Of a stretch of 64,000 bases of DNA, positions 25,854-35,150 are shown piece by piece. Positions within the stretch are counted from its first letter, which is position 1; the number at the start of each line of letters is the position of its first letter. The stretch covers positions 124,001 through 188,000 of the forward strand of contig NZ_RCVZ01000008.1 in the NCBI RefSeq assembly GCF_003668575.1, read 5' to 3'. The notes beneath the pieces are model-generated. The model saw nothing but the letters and a program-made list of their open reading frames with translations, was not told the DNA's origin and ran no database searches. The translations under genes and the position numbers were made by a program. The stretch comes from Falsibacillus albus (GTDB lineage Bacteria > Bacillota > Bacilli > Bacillales > DSM-25281).

Positions 25854-26480
25854 ATGGAATTGACAGGATGGAAAGGCGGCCTTTATCGCTATGGAAATTG
25901 GGCCATGAAATTGGCATGCCTCAATCTCCTGTGGCTCTCGGGGATTCTCATTGGAGTGGGTGCGGCTGGTATGTTTCCTTCTACCGTTGCGATGTTTTCT
26001 GTCGTCCGGAAATGGAATCAGAGCGGCGATCTTGACCTTCCTTTGATTTCGTATTTCAAAAAGGAATATCAAAGGGAATTCCTCAAATCTAATCTATATG
26101 GCTATGCATGGGTGGCGATAGGGCTCATCCTCTATGCGGACCTTCATTTCTTCCGCGGCATCCCTTCTTTAACGGGAATTCTATTTACGTTTTTCTTCTT
26201 TCTCTTGGGCGTTATTTATCTGGCAGCGTTGCTTTTTGCTTTCCCGGTTTATGTTCAATACGAACTTGGCATTTTTCAATACATAAGAAACGCAGTCTAC
26301 ATCGCGCTTTCGAATCCGCTCTATTCCATATTAATGGCTCTGGGACTTTATTTTCCATATTACTTGATGATGAAAATACCTGGACTCCTTCCTTTTTTTG
26401 GAGGGAGCTTGATTACCTTGCCTCTCATGCTGTTGTCGCTTCGCCTCTTTGAACTGATTGAAAAAAAGAATAAGGAGTAG
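25854..26480 (+). CDS. YesL-family (DUF624) membrane protein
   Basis: 208 aa with about five transmembrane segments. Fits the YesL/DUF624 family (start LTGWKGGLYRYGNWAMKLACLNLLWL; PSTVAMFSVVRKW), which is nearly always encoded beside LplABC-type oligosaccharide importers and polysaccharide-degradation genes. Precise role unknown. GGGAGGGAGG precedes the ATG. It is followed by the promoter and operator of the importer operon. Confidence 0.87.
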   Translation: MELTGWKGGLYRYGNWAMKLACLNLLWLSGILIGVGAAGMFPSTVAMFSVVRKWNQSGDLDLPLISYFKKEYQREFLKSNLYGYAWVAIGLILYADLHFFRGIPSLTGILFTFFFFLLGVIYLAALLFAFPVYVQYELGIFQYIRNAVYIALSNPLYSILMALGLYFPYYLMMKIPGLLPFFGGSLITLPLMLLSLRLFELIEKKNKE

Positions 26481-26503
26481 GAAAAATTTTTCATTAAAAA
26501 TCA

Positions 26504-26532
26504 TTGAATTTTCTAATAATTTGTATTATTGT
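26504..26532 (+). promoter_or_regulatory. Candidate sigma-A promoter of the importer operon
   Basis: TTGAAT and TATTGT separated by 17 bp, 10 bp before the shared operator. Same geometry as the other operator-linked promoters. Confidence 0.5.
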
Positions 26533-26542
26533 TACCTTATAA

Positions 26543-26563
26543 ATACATGTTGTATACATGTAT
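26543..26563. promoter_or_regulatory. Shared 21-bp operator, copy 3
   Basis: ATACATGTT followed by GTATACATGTAT, one base different from copy 2. It lies between the candidate promoter and the first permease gene. Confidence 0.85.
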
Positions 26564-26604
26564 GGAAATTTCAGAAAATACATATGAGAGAGGAGAGTCG
26601 GTTT

Positions 26605-27579
26605 GTGGAAGCCAAGCCCAGGTCAGAACGAATGTCTTCTAATGCCGTTCATCATAAAATCAGCGCAGAAACAAAGTGGGGAAGTATCAGAAAGAAAATT
26701 TGGCGCGATCGATATTTGTACTTGCTTGTCTTGCAGGGTATTTTATTTTTCTTGATCTATCGTTATGTCCCGATGGCGGGTCTTTTACTAGCTTTTAAGG
26801 ATTATAGTCCGTTCCGCGGCTTTGCCGACAGTCCATGGGTGGGGATGAAAAATTTCAAACTTATCTTTGAGGGGCCGGAAGTCATCCAGGTTATCTGGAA
26901 TACGCTGCAAATTTCACTTCTTCAGATCATTTTTGCCTTCCCGATCTCCATTTTGCTTGCCTTGATGTTAAACGAATTGAGGAACCAGGTATATAAACGT
27001 TTCCTTCAATCCATTGTCTATATGCCCCATTTTCTATCATGGGTTGTTGTCGTCGGTATTACGGTCATCTTTTTGAGGAGCGAGGGTCTAGTAAACAATT
27101 TCATGGGTAAGTTCGGAATGGACCCGCTTCCCTTTCTTACCGACCCTGCCTGGTTCAAGCCACTTATTGTCATCCAGGTCATCTGGAAGGAATCAGGGTG
27201 GGGGACGATCATCTTTTTGGCAGCGCTTTCAGGGATCAGCCCGCATTTATATGAAGCTGCTGTAATGGACGGTGCAGGACGGTGGAGGCAGATTTGGCAT
27301 ATTACGCTTCCAGCGCTGAAGAGCACCATCATCATCCTGTTGATTCTCCGCCTGGGAAACGTCATGGACAACGGTTTTGAACAAATCTTCCTGATGCTCA
27401 ATCCATTTAATATGGAGTCAGGAAATGTCCTTGATACATTCGTTTATTTTAAGGGGATTCAGCAGGCGAACTACAGTTTTGCGACAGCCGTGGGATTGTT
27501 TAAAGGGGCCATTGGTCTGGTGCTTGTAGTGTTGGCAAACAGACTGGCCAAACGGTTTGGAGAAGAAGGTTTATTTTAA
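26605..27579 (+). CDS. ABC sugar importer permease, LplB type
   Basis: 324 aa with six transmembrane segments. LplB-type subunit: RYLYLLVLQGILFFLIYRYVPMAG, LLAFKDYSPFRGF, and the EAA loop EAAVMDGAGRWRQIWHITLPAL that docks the ATPase. No ATPase is encoded nearby, which is usual: such importers borrow a shared MsmX-type ATPase. The start is the GTG 9 bases after AGAGAGGAG; the longer frame to 26458 would run through the operator and is rejected. Functions with the broken permease at 27589 and the lipoprotein at 28530. Confidence 0.9.
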   Translation: MEAKPRSERMSSNAVHHKISAETKWGSIRKKIWRDRYLYLLVLQGILFFLIYRYVPMAGLLLAFKDYSPFRGFADSPWVGMKNFKLIFEGPEVIQVIWNTLQISLLQIIFAFPISILLALMLNELRNQVYKRFLQSIVYMPHFLSWVVVVGITVIFLRSEGLVNNFMGKFGMDPLPFLTDPAWFKPLIVIQVIWKESGWGTIIFLAALSGISPHLYEAAVMDGAGRWRQIWHITLPALKSTIIILLILRLGNVMDNGFEQIFLMLNPFNMESGNVLDTFVYFKGIQQANYSFATAVGLFKGAIGLVLVVLANRLAKRFGEEGLF

Positions 27580-27588
27580 CTAGAAAGT

Positions 27589-28472
27589 GTGGGGATTGCT
27601 TTGTCTAAAACTTCACCCGGTGAAAAAGTTTTTAATGGAATCAATGGTATTTTACTTCTGATCATAGCAGCTAGTATGATTCTCCCTTTCCTTTATATAT
27701 TTGCCGTCTCCTTTTCAAGCTTGAGCGATTTTTTGGAAAATGTTTTCTCCTTTGGCCGAAGGAATGGGTGACAGATGCTTATAAATACATACTGAGCTCC
27801 GATCCTTTCATCCACTCCATCTTCGTCACCATTTACATTACCGTGGTGGGGACGTTTGTCAATTTAATATTTACCTCGACAATGGCTTATGCATTGGCAA
27901 GAAAGATATACGGACAGCGGACGATCCTCTTCCTTGTGCTTTTTACTATGCTGTTTTCCGCGGGGATGATCCCAACCTATATGATTGTCAAAGCAACAGG
28001 ATTGCTGAATACGTGGTGGTCTTTGATCATTCCGGTAGCCATCAGTCCGTTTAATTTAATTATCATGAGGCAATTTTTCATGGCAATCCCAGAAGAGCTT
28101 TCAGAAGCGGCGATCATTGACGGGGCAAATGATTGGCAGATATTCACGAGAGTCGTTTTGCCACTCTCGAAGCCTGCACTGGCTGCATTCGGCCTCTTTT
28201 ATGCAGTCAGTCATTGGAATAGTTACTTTACCGGGGTTTTGTACTTGAGTGATCCTGCGAAATGGCCGATTCAGGTCATTTTGCGGCAAATCGTCATCGT
28301 AAATGAGCCAAATGCAGCTCTCGGATCACACGAGATGATGGAAGTGCTCCCCCCGCCTGAAACGGTACAGATGGCAGCTATTCTATTAGCTACCGTTCCT
28401 ATATTGATTGTCTATCCATTTCTGCAAAAACATTTTGCTAAAGGAGTGATGCTTGGTTCCGTAAAGGGCTGA
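27589..28472 (+). pseudogene. ABC sugar importer permease, LplC type, frameshifted
   Basis: Second permease of the importer. Residues before the break (GEKVFNGINGILLL, LPFLYIFAVSFSSL) and after it (WPKEWVTDAYKYIL, TSTMAYALARKIYG, EAA loop EAAIIDGANDWQIFTRVVLPLSKPAL) belong to one LplC/YtcP protein, but lie in two frames. The first frame stops at 27771. One extra T in the TTTT run at 27743-27746 would restore a protein of about 294 aa. Start GTG 27589, or TTG 27601, which has a better-spaced GTGGGG. If the break is real, the importer is inactive; a sequencing undercall is quite possible. Confidence 0.82.
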
Positions 28473-28529
28473 TTGAGTGATGCTGTTTGCATGGTACAGT
28501 GTGTCAAATAAATATATGGAGGGGTTAAT

Positions 28530-30128
28530 TTGAGAAAAAAACATTTGTTGGCTGGTTTTCTAAGTCTTTCCCTTAGTTTTTCATTGATTGGCTGCACCTC
28601 GGATGAAACAAAAGGAGACGCTGATAGTAAAGGAACTGACACTAAAACAGCAATGGACCCGTTCGATCATAGCAAAAAATATACAATTACCGGGATGACT
28701 TTCCGATATGGTGATCCGCCGCCAGCATCAAGCCCCGGTATCGATATGATCAATGAGCGATTCAATGTCGATTACAAACCTGAAATCATTCCTCAGGGTG
28801 ATTATGCAGAAAAGTCTTCAGCCATTGTCGCCTCTGGCAGCATGCCAGATATGATCGGCTTCACTGCGGACGATAATCGATTCTATCAATGGGCGAAGGA
28901 AGGCGCTTTCCTCCCGCTGAATGATTACCTGAAAGAATATGAAACACTCTCCAAAATCCCTGATCATGTCTATGATTCTTTTAAAGTGAATGGCAAGATT
29001 TATGGGATTCCACGCTATTCAAACCCATATCCACTGACGCCGATCATTCGCAAGGATTGGCTGGATAATCTGGGATTGGAAATGCCGACGAACTACGAGG
29101 AATTGGAAAAGGTTGCGATTGCCTTTACAAAAGATGACCCTGATCAAAATGGAAAAGATGACACATATGGCCTTGCGGTTGGGGAAAATATAAATCCCAA
29201 CTTCAATATGGGGGCCTATTGGGATGCCAGTGCCTGGTACCATAAAAACGACGACGGCGACTTCATTCCCGGGATGATTTCCGATGGGCGGAAAGGTTTG
29301 ATTCAGTTCTTTGCCGACCTTTATAAAGAAGACGCTATGACAAAGGATTTCGCCGTACTGAATTGGGCAGATACAAATAATGAATTCTACTCAGGAAAAG
29401 CAGGAATCTTTGTCGGTGGTGTCGCTGGTATGAGCGAAGATTATTTAAGTGGATTGTTGAAAATCGATCCTAAAGCGAAGTTAGTGGCCATTCCGCCATT
29501 TAAAGCACCAGATGATTCTCAAGGGTTCACGATGGGCTCTGGGTATTCAGGGATCTTGGCCCTCAATGCCAAGCTGGAAGGCGACAAAGGGAAAATATAT
29601 CGGACTTTGGAATTGGTGGACGCAGGTAAAAAGTTCTTCCCAGCCGATCAACGAAATCCGCAAAATCAAGACTTCGACTGGATGTGGGGCAAAGAAGGCA
29701 AAGGATATAATATGGAGAACGATTTGCCTGTCCGTGTACCGACTTTCTCTTCCGAAGGATTGGCGCCATCCACGTACTTCCTGGATAACAGAGAATATGT
29801 ACCATCTGATGCAGATGTGCGCTATGCGGACGATTACAAGCTTCCTGAAATGAAGGAGCTGGTCAATTCCCTGCAGGATATGTTTAATGACAGCCATATG
29901 TATATCAATCCTTCCTATGGCGTCATTTCGAAAACTGAACAGGAAAAAGGAGCCGACCTGATGCAGTTCCTGACAAACGAACAAGCAAAAATGATAGCCG
30001 GCCAAAGACCAGTATCTGATTGGGATAAACTAGTCGACGAATACCTCAAGCGCGGTGGATCCGACATCATAAAAGAAATGAATCAAGGCATCAAAGACAA
30101 AGGGTATACAGATAGAAAGTGGGAATAG
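28530..30128 (+). CDS. Extracellular solute-binding lipoprotein, LplA type
   Basis: 532 aa. Lipoprotein signal with lipobox LIGC (Cys 22), then a large family-1 solute-binding fold of the LplA/YtcQ class (MTFRYGDPPPASSPGIDMINERF; DPDQNGKDDTYGL calcium-loop-like segment). TTG start 5 bases after GGAGGGG. It gives the importer its specificity. The large size and the neighbouring lyase favour an oligosaccharide ligand. Last gene of the operon, closed by hairpins at 30141 and 30162. Confidence 0.92.
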   Translation: MRKKHLLAGFLSLSLSFSLIGCTSDETKGDADSKGTDTKTAMDPFDHSKKYTITGMTFRYGDPPPASSPGIDMINERFNVDYKPEIIPQGDYAEKSSAIVASGSMPDMIGFTADDNRFYQWAKEGAFLPLNDYLKEYETLSKIPDHVYDSFKVNGKIYGIPRYSNPYPLTPIIRKDWLDNLGLEMPTNYEELEKVAIAFTKDDPDQNGKDDTYGLAVGENINPNFNMGAYWDASAWYHKNDDGDFIPGMISDGRKGLIQFFADLYKEDAMTKDFAVLNWADTNNEFYSGKAGIFVGGVAGMSEDYLSGLLKIDPKAKLVAIPPFKAPDDSQGFTMGSGYSGILALNAKLEGDKGKIYRTLELVDAGKKFFPADQRNPQNQDFDWMWGKEGKGYNMENDLPVRVPTFSSEGLAPSTYFLDNREYVPSDADVRYADDYKLPEMKELVNSLQDMFNDSHMYINPSYGVISKTEQEKGADLMQFLTNEQAKMIAGQRPVSDWDKLVDEYLKRGGSDIIKEMNQGIKDKGYTDRKWE

Positions 30129-30161
30129 AAGGTGTTTAATAGGGGTATGCCCCCTAAAGTG

Positions 30162-30208
30162 AAGGGTGACAGGCACCATCCAGGAATTGGATGGTGCCTG
30201 TCACCCTT
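30162..30208. repeat. Dispersed palindrome, complete copy, probable terminator
   Basis: Arms of 20 bp (AAGGGTGACAGGCACCATCC and inverse) with a 7-base loop, followed by TTTC. It is preceded by a small hairpin, AGGGG-TATGC-CCCT, at 30141-30155. Lies 34 bp after the solute-binding gene. Confidence 0.85.
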
Positions 30209-30301
30209 TCAATCACTATTTGTCGAAATACATTGAATTATCAAATTTTTTATGCGTATAATTATTATGTACTAGATAACATTTTTATTAGGGGGTAGAA
30301 A

Positions 30302-31894
30302 ATGGCACAGCAAGGGAAATTTAAAAAAGAACTTAGTTTTCTCGATTTAACATTTCTGGGCTGCGGATCGATCATTGGCTCCGGCTGGTTGTACGGGGCA
30401 ATGAATGGTGCCAAGCTCGCAGGTGCGCATTCTTGGATCTCTTGGGTGATCGGCGCAATCATTTTTATTTTATTAGGCCTCGTTTATGCAGAATTATCCG
30501 CTGCACTTCCGCGATCTGGCGGATTTCTTCGTTTTCCAGATTATACGCACGGTTCCATGGTTGGGTATCTCATCGGTTTTGCCTCTTTGCTCGGTTATAC
30601 GAGTGTCATCGGGGTTGAAGTCATCGCGGTTCGAAGCTATGCCACCCATTATTGGGCAGCACTCTCGACGGCAGATGGCGGTCCGACAACCTTGGGTTTT
30701 ATCGTACAAGCACTCTTAGTCCTCATCTTCTTCTTAATCAACTACTGGAGCGTCAACTTCTTTGGAAAAGTAAACACCTTTGTCACGTTCTTTAAATTTG
30801 TCGTACCAATCTTGATCATGGTTGTCTTATTCATGAATATGGATGTCAGCAACTTCCACGCTGGCGGCGCAGATCCGGGAGGCATTCACGGTGTCTTCAA
30901 AGCCGTGGTTGGCGCCGGGATTGCTTTCGCCTTCCTTGGTTTCCGGCAGTCGGTCGACTTTGCCGCGGAAGCACGAAATCCACAAAGGGACATCCCGTGG
31001 TCGATCATCATCTCGATCGCTCTTTGTCTAGTGCTTTATGTATTGCTGCAATTAGCCTTTATCGGCGCGGTTCCTGCAGATGTCGTGGCTGCAGGCTGGT
31101 CAAGCCTCGACTATTCTTCCCCGTGGGCTGATTTGGCGCAGACATTGGGCATCATCTGGCTTGCCAATCTTGTCTTGATTGATTCGGCGATTTCACCTGC
31201 TGCGACGGGGAACATCTTCCTTTCCGGTACAGCGCGCGTCATGTTCGCTTGGGCGAAAAACGGATATTTTTATTCCATTTTCCGCAAGGTCGATCCAAGA
31301 ACAGGTCTTCCGCGCGGCGCATTATGGCTGGCACTGATCCTTGGAATCGCGTGGACGCTTCCGGCTCAGTTCCAGGTATGGAGCGGTCTCGTTGGCGCTG
31401 TTACAGCTGCCTTTGTTTTCACGTACATGACCGGGCCGATTTCCGCAGCATCACTACGGAAAACGAATCCGGAACTTAAACGTCCATTCTATTTAAAAGG
31501 AATGGGCATCGTATCACCGTTAGCCTTCATCGCAGCATCTTTCATTGCGTATTGGAGCGGCTGGGACGTTGTGAAATTGCTCGTCCTCATGCTTGTCGGC
31601 TCGCTCGTGCTTTACTTTGCTTTCGTCGATAAAGATGAAAAACTGCGGGCAACTTTAAAAGAGGACTTCAGAGCATGTCTATGGATGTTCGGGTACTATG
31701 CATTCATGCTGATCATGTCCTATATCGGTTCATTTGGTCCAACGAATGATGCCGGCGAAAAACCGCACCAGCTCATCAGCGGCCCTTGGGATACACTCGT
31801 CGTGGCTATCGGTTCCTTGGTCATCTACTACTGGGGTGTGAATACATCCTTGAAGAAAGCTAGAATTACCGAGGAAGAGGAAGTAGAAGAATAA
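30302..31894 (+). CDS. APC-family amino acid/polyamine permease
   Basis: 530 aa with about 12-13 transmembrane segments. The N-terminus carries the APC signature around TM1 (FLGCGSIIGSGWLYGAMNGAKLAG) and the TM3-5 region YAELSAALPRSGGFLRFPDYTHGSMVGYLIGFASLLGY. Longer than the typical 450-480 aa, with extra C-terminal helices. AGGGGG ribosome site 7 bases upstream. Single-gene unit with its own terminator. Substrate not evident. Confidence 0.88.
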   Translation: MAQQGKFKKELSFLDLTFLGCGSIIGSGWLYGAMNGAKLAGAHSWISWVIGAIIFILLGLVYAELSAALPRSGGFLRFPDYTHGSMVGYLIGFASLLGYTSVIGVEVIAVRSYATHYWAALSTADGGPTTLGFIVQALLVLIFFLINYWSVNFFGKVNTFVTFFKFVVPILIMVVLFMNMDVSNFHAGGADPGGIHGVFKAVVGAGIAFAFLGFRQSVDFAAEARNPQRDIPWSIIISIALCLVLYVLLQLAFIGAVPADVVAAGWSSLDYSSPWADLAQTLGIIWLANLVLIDSAISPAATGNIFLSGTARVMFAWAKNGYFYSIFRKVDPRTGLPRGALWLALILGIAWTLPAQFQVWSGLVGAVTAAFVFTYMTGPISAASLRKTNPELKRPFYLKGMGIVSPLAFIAASFIAYWSGWDVVKLLVLMLVGSLVLYFAFVDKDEKLRATLKEDFRACLWMFGYYAFMLIMSYIGSFGPTNDAGEKPHQLISGPWDTLVVAIGSLVIYYWGVNTSLKKARITEEEEVEE

Positions 31895-31897
31895 AAA

Positions 31898-31932
31898 AGA
31901 AATCACCGTCCTGGTCGGACGGTGATTTTTTA
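31898..31932. terminator. Bidirectional terminator
   Basis: Stem AAATCACCGTCC / GGACGGTGATTT with A-run on the left and T-run on the right, between the convergent permease and DUF805 genes. Confidence 0.9.
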
Positions 31933-31937
31933 AGGAA

Positions 31938-32285
31938 TCAGGCTGTTTTAGGGTTCGGGCCATATTTATTTTCGCCATCCTGGCTGCTCTGACAAAAGAA
32001 AATGATTAAGACAATGATTCCAACAATCGGAATCAGGGCAACCAACAACCACCAACCGCTTTTTCCCGTATCATGCAGTCGGCGCAAGCTTACTCCAAGT
32101 GCTGGGAGCAAAGTAGCAAGATAGTAGATCCCCTTCAGGTATGGATCGATATCTGCGAAATATTCTATCGTTGCAAGAATGAATATTATAATTTGATTAA
32201 TCAGCAAATACATCCAATATTCCTTCCGTCTAGCCCTCCCTTGAAATCCAACATAATTTTTCAATACTTTCAAATACCATTCCAT
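31938..32285 (-). CDS. DUF805 membrane protein, copy 1
   Basis: 115 aa. Small membrane protein of the DUF805 (YhaH-like) family with four hydrophobic segments: YVGFQGRARRKEYWMY at the start, RRLHDTGKSGWWLL and a Lys-rich end. Function unknown. GGGGGG-type ribosome site before the ATG. It is a close paralogue of the gene at 32574; the two units are tandem duplicates that include upstream DNA. Confidence 0.88.
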   Translation of the reverse strand: MEWYLKVLKNYVGFQGRARRKEYWMYLLINQIIIFILATIEYFADIDPYLKGIYYLATLLPALGVSLRRLHDTGKSGWWLLVALIPIVGIIVLIIFFCQSSQDGENKYGPNPKTA

Positions 32286-32504
32286 GAAATATCCCCCCGG
32301 ATGAAATGTATTGCGATGAACACAATCTTTAACATCCTATCATATAATTTCCTTGCGTCTGAAATTTTTCTAGTAAAATATTATTTTGATGAGCCCTTCA
32401 TATCATACTTACACAATTGAAGTTGATTTACTTATGGACAAGCTTCTATTCCAGAAAATGTGATGAATACGAAAGGTTTATTTGATTCGCAGTTATATAA
32501 ATAT

Positions 32505-32540
32505 AACAAACCACCGTCCTAGTTAGAGCGGTGGTTTGTT
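32505..32540. terminator. Bidirectional terminator of DUF805 copy 2
   Basis: Stem AACAAACCACCG / CGGTGGTTTGTT with a 12-base loop, T-rich on the leftward side. Confidence 0.8.
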
Positions 32541-32573
32541 AATAGGGTATTACCTATGTAAATATGGTCTGTG

Positions 32574-32918
32574 TCACACTTTAGGATTCGGGCCATACTT
32601 ATTTGCTCCATCTTGGCTGTCCTGGCAAAAGAATATTAGCAGAACGATTAATCCGACAATCGGTATGATGGCGATCAATAACCACCATGCACTTTTTCCA
32701 GTATCATGCAGTCTGCGAAAACTGACTGCGAGTCCTGGGATCAAAACAGCCAAGGAATACAGACCTAATATTATGGAAGGAAGATCTGCAGCATGCTGTA
32801 AAGCAGTAAGAATGAGTACAATGATTTCGTTTATCAAAGCATACATCCAATATTCCTTGCGTCTAGCCCTTCCTTGAAATCCAACATAATTTTGCAATAC
32901 TTTTAAATACCATTGCAT
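32574..32918 (-). CDS. DUF805 membrane protein, copy 2
   Basis: 114 aa. Same family and layout as the copy at 31938 (YVGFQGRARRKEYWMY, FRRLHDTGKSAWWLL, QDGANKYGPNPK), differing mostly in the second helix region. Role unknown. About 230 bp upstream of each copy is also alike, including AAATGTGATGAATACGAAAGG-like words and ATAAATATAACAAAC boundaries, so promoter and gene were duplicated together. Confidence 0.88.
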   Translation of the reverse strand: MQWYLKVLQNYVGFQGRARRKEYWMYALINEIIVLILTALQHAADLPSIILGLYSLAVLIPGLAVSFRRLHDTGKSAWWLLIAIIPIVGLIVLLIFFCQDSQDGANKYGPNPKV

Positions 32919-33189
32919 GTAATGTCCCCCCGGATGAAATTAATTTTGAAAAACACAACCTTTAATATTTTACCATATAATTCCTGTTATCTTGAGTTTT
33001 TCTAGTGAAATATTTTTCATGATCCTCCATCTTACATATACGCCAATTTAAGGTAATTTGCACATGAACAAGATTCCTTTCCAAAAAATGTGATAGAATA
33101 CGAAAGGTTTATTTGATATGCAGTTTTATAAATATAACAAACTGCTAATTTCATCTAAGAAAAATACATAATGGGAGTTGGAAAGGAAA

Positions 33190-35139
33190 ATGGGTCGATT
33201 ATCAAAATCTTTACGTATGTTGATGGCAACGGCTGCAACTGCGGCAATTGTTGCGGTGGCTACAGCACCTGCTGCTGCGGCTTCGTTCAGCGATGTTTCC
33301 GATCGCTATGAAGAAGCAGTTGGCTATTTAGTAAATGACGGGGTTACCAATGGTTTGACAGATTCAAGCTTTGGGGTTTCTCAGCAAATCAAACGGGCAG
33401 ATGCTGCCGTGATGATTGCCAGAGCGCTGGATTTAGAGTCCAAAGATGCCCCAGATGCAGGATTTACAGATGTCCCTCAGCGTGCGCAGTCAGCGGTTAA
33501 CAGCTTGAGGCAAGAGGGAATCATCAATGGGAAAACGGCGTCGAGCTTTGGTGCAAATGACAAATTAACACGAGGCGAAATGGCCATTATTTTAACTCGT
33601 GCCTATCATTTTGGAGGCACTGGGGAAGTTCCCTTCACAGATGTGAACTCACGCTATATGGATTATGTCAAAGCGCTTGTTGCCAATGGGATTACGAAAG
33701 GTAAAACTGAAACGCAATTTGGAACAGGTCAGAAAATTACACGTGGGGAATTCGCCCTTTTTATATACCGGTCTGAAAAATCAATTGAACCTAAAGTGAT
33801 CAATGTCAGCAGCTTAGAGGATATGAGCGTGACAGAAGGGGAAAAAGTCAATCTTCCTGGTAAAATAGAAGTGACTCTCGAGGACAATACGAAAGCCCAA
33901 AAGGAAGTTGTTTGGGATGAGGCAGATTTCAGCAAGGCTGGCGAATACATAGTAAAAGGGGATGTGGCCGATTCTGATCTGCAAGCTAAAATTAAAGTGG
34001 TTATAAAGGAGTCAGAGGCTACCCTGGCTGTGAAAAAAGCAGATGAAGCGATTGCTGCTTTGCCAACAGAAATTACATTGGAAAATGAAGATGTGGTGAA
34101 AGAAGCAAGGTCTTTCGTTGATGCGGCTTATCAGCTAAATGATCAAGCGGATATTGAAGGAATCGCTGTTTTGGAAAAAGCAGAATCTATGATAGCGTTC
34201 TTGCATGCAAAGGAAGATGCGGAGAATGCAATCGCAGCACTTCCGGCGTCCATCACGCTTGCAGAAAAAGCTGCAGTCGATGCAGCACGCACGAAGGTGG
34301 AAGCTGTTTACAATTTGGATAAAAATGCAGATGTAGAAGGAATTGCAATTCTTAAAAAAGCAGAAGACGCATTAGCCTTACTTGAAGCAAAGGAAATGGC
34401 AGAAAAGGCAATTGCAGGTCTTCCTGAGATCGTGACGTTAAACGAACAAAACGCGGTGAAAACAGCCCGTGTAAAAGTTGACGACGTGTTGAACATGGAT
34501 TCTTCCGTTTCAATTGAAGGAATCGATAAGCTTGAGGCAGCCGAACAAGAGATTCACAGACTTTTGGTGGAAAGTGCTGTAGTGAGATTAAATACTTCTG
34601 GAAAAAAATTAAAAACCAATAAAACGTATCAGCTGACTTCGACCGTAACACCAGATGAAGTTTCTGATTTGGCTGTAGCTTGGAGTTCCGATAACCCCAA
34701 CGTTGCAACCGTAGATCAAAATGGCGTGGTGAAAACGATCAGCGAAGGTGAAGCAACCATTACAGCCCAGCTTGAAAAGGGACATACGGCGGTCTGCCAA
34801 ATCACTGTCAGCAACAAACCAGATTTAAGCTTCAACACGTATGCATCCATGACCATCAATGGTGTCATCAATGGAGTCAACACCTCCTTTTACAACTTGA
34901 GCGAGGATACCATTCAAGTGGAAAAAGTTGAAGTGTATGAAGGTTCTACAAAAAGAGCAGAGTTTTCTGCACAAAATATGCAGGACAGTGGAATTACAAC
35001 TGAAATCCCTGCCTACCAACAATTTGGAATGAGCATTTCGTTCAAACTCGGCCTCTGGGCAACAAGCGAGAACTATGTGAAATACACCATTAGCGTCGGC
35101 GACGATACGTATGAGTATATTTCTAACATAAATAATTAA
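33190..35139 (+). CDS. S-layer homology (SLH) protein with helical repeats and Ig-like domains
   Basis: 649 aa, cell-surface protein. Signal peptide (MGRLSKSLRMLMATAATAAIVA... AAA, about 1-31) and three SLH motifs (about 32-205; FSDVSDRY, FTDVPQRA, FTDVNSRY) that bind cell-wall polymer. Then comes a Big-type domain (about 210-285), three helical repeats of about 57 residues (about 290-460, each with AALP.. and a DxEGI motif), a Big2-type domain (about 462-545) and a C-terminal beta domain. The ATG at 33190 gives the cleanest signal peptide; an in-frame TTG at 33178 is possible. Likely S-layer-associated; no enzymatic domain seen. Confidence 0.88.
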   Translation: MGRLSKSLRMLMATAATAAIVAVATAPAAAASFSDVSDRYEEAVGYLVNDGVTNGLTDSSFGVSQQIKRADAAVMIARALDLESKDAPDAGFTDVPQRAQSAVNSLRQEGIINGKTASSFGANDKLTRGEMAIILTRAYHFGGTGEVPFTDVNSRYMDYVKALVANGITKGKTETQFGTGQKITRGEFALFIYRSEKSIEPKVINVSSLEDMSVTEGEKVNLPGKIEVTLEDNTKAQKEVVWDEADFSKAGEYIVKGDVADSDLQAKIKVVIKESEATLAVKKADEAIAALPTEITLENEDVVKEARSFVDAAYQLNDQADIEGIAVLEKAESMIAFLHAKEDAENAIAALPASITLAEKAAVDAARTKVEAVYNLDKNADVEGIAILKKAEDALALLEAKEMAEKAIAGLPEIVTLNEQNAVKTARVKVDDVLNMDSSVSIEGIDKLEAAEQEIHRLLVESAVVRLNTSGKKLKTNKTYQLTSTVTPDEVSDLAVAWSSDNPNVATVDQNGVVKTISEGEATITAQLEKGHTAVCQITVSNKPDLSFNTYASMTINGVINGVNTSFYNLSEDTIQVEKVEVYEGSTKRAEFSAQNMQDSGITTEIPAYQQFGMSISFKLGLWATSENYVKYTISVGDDTYEYISNINN

Positions 35140-35150
35140 GTTGATTGTGA

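Noticed and set aside
26458-26604. Longer start for the LplB-type permease
   Set aside because: The extension crosses the promoter and operator and overlaps the YesL gene; its residues do not resemble the family.
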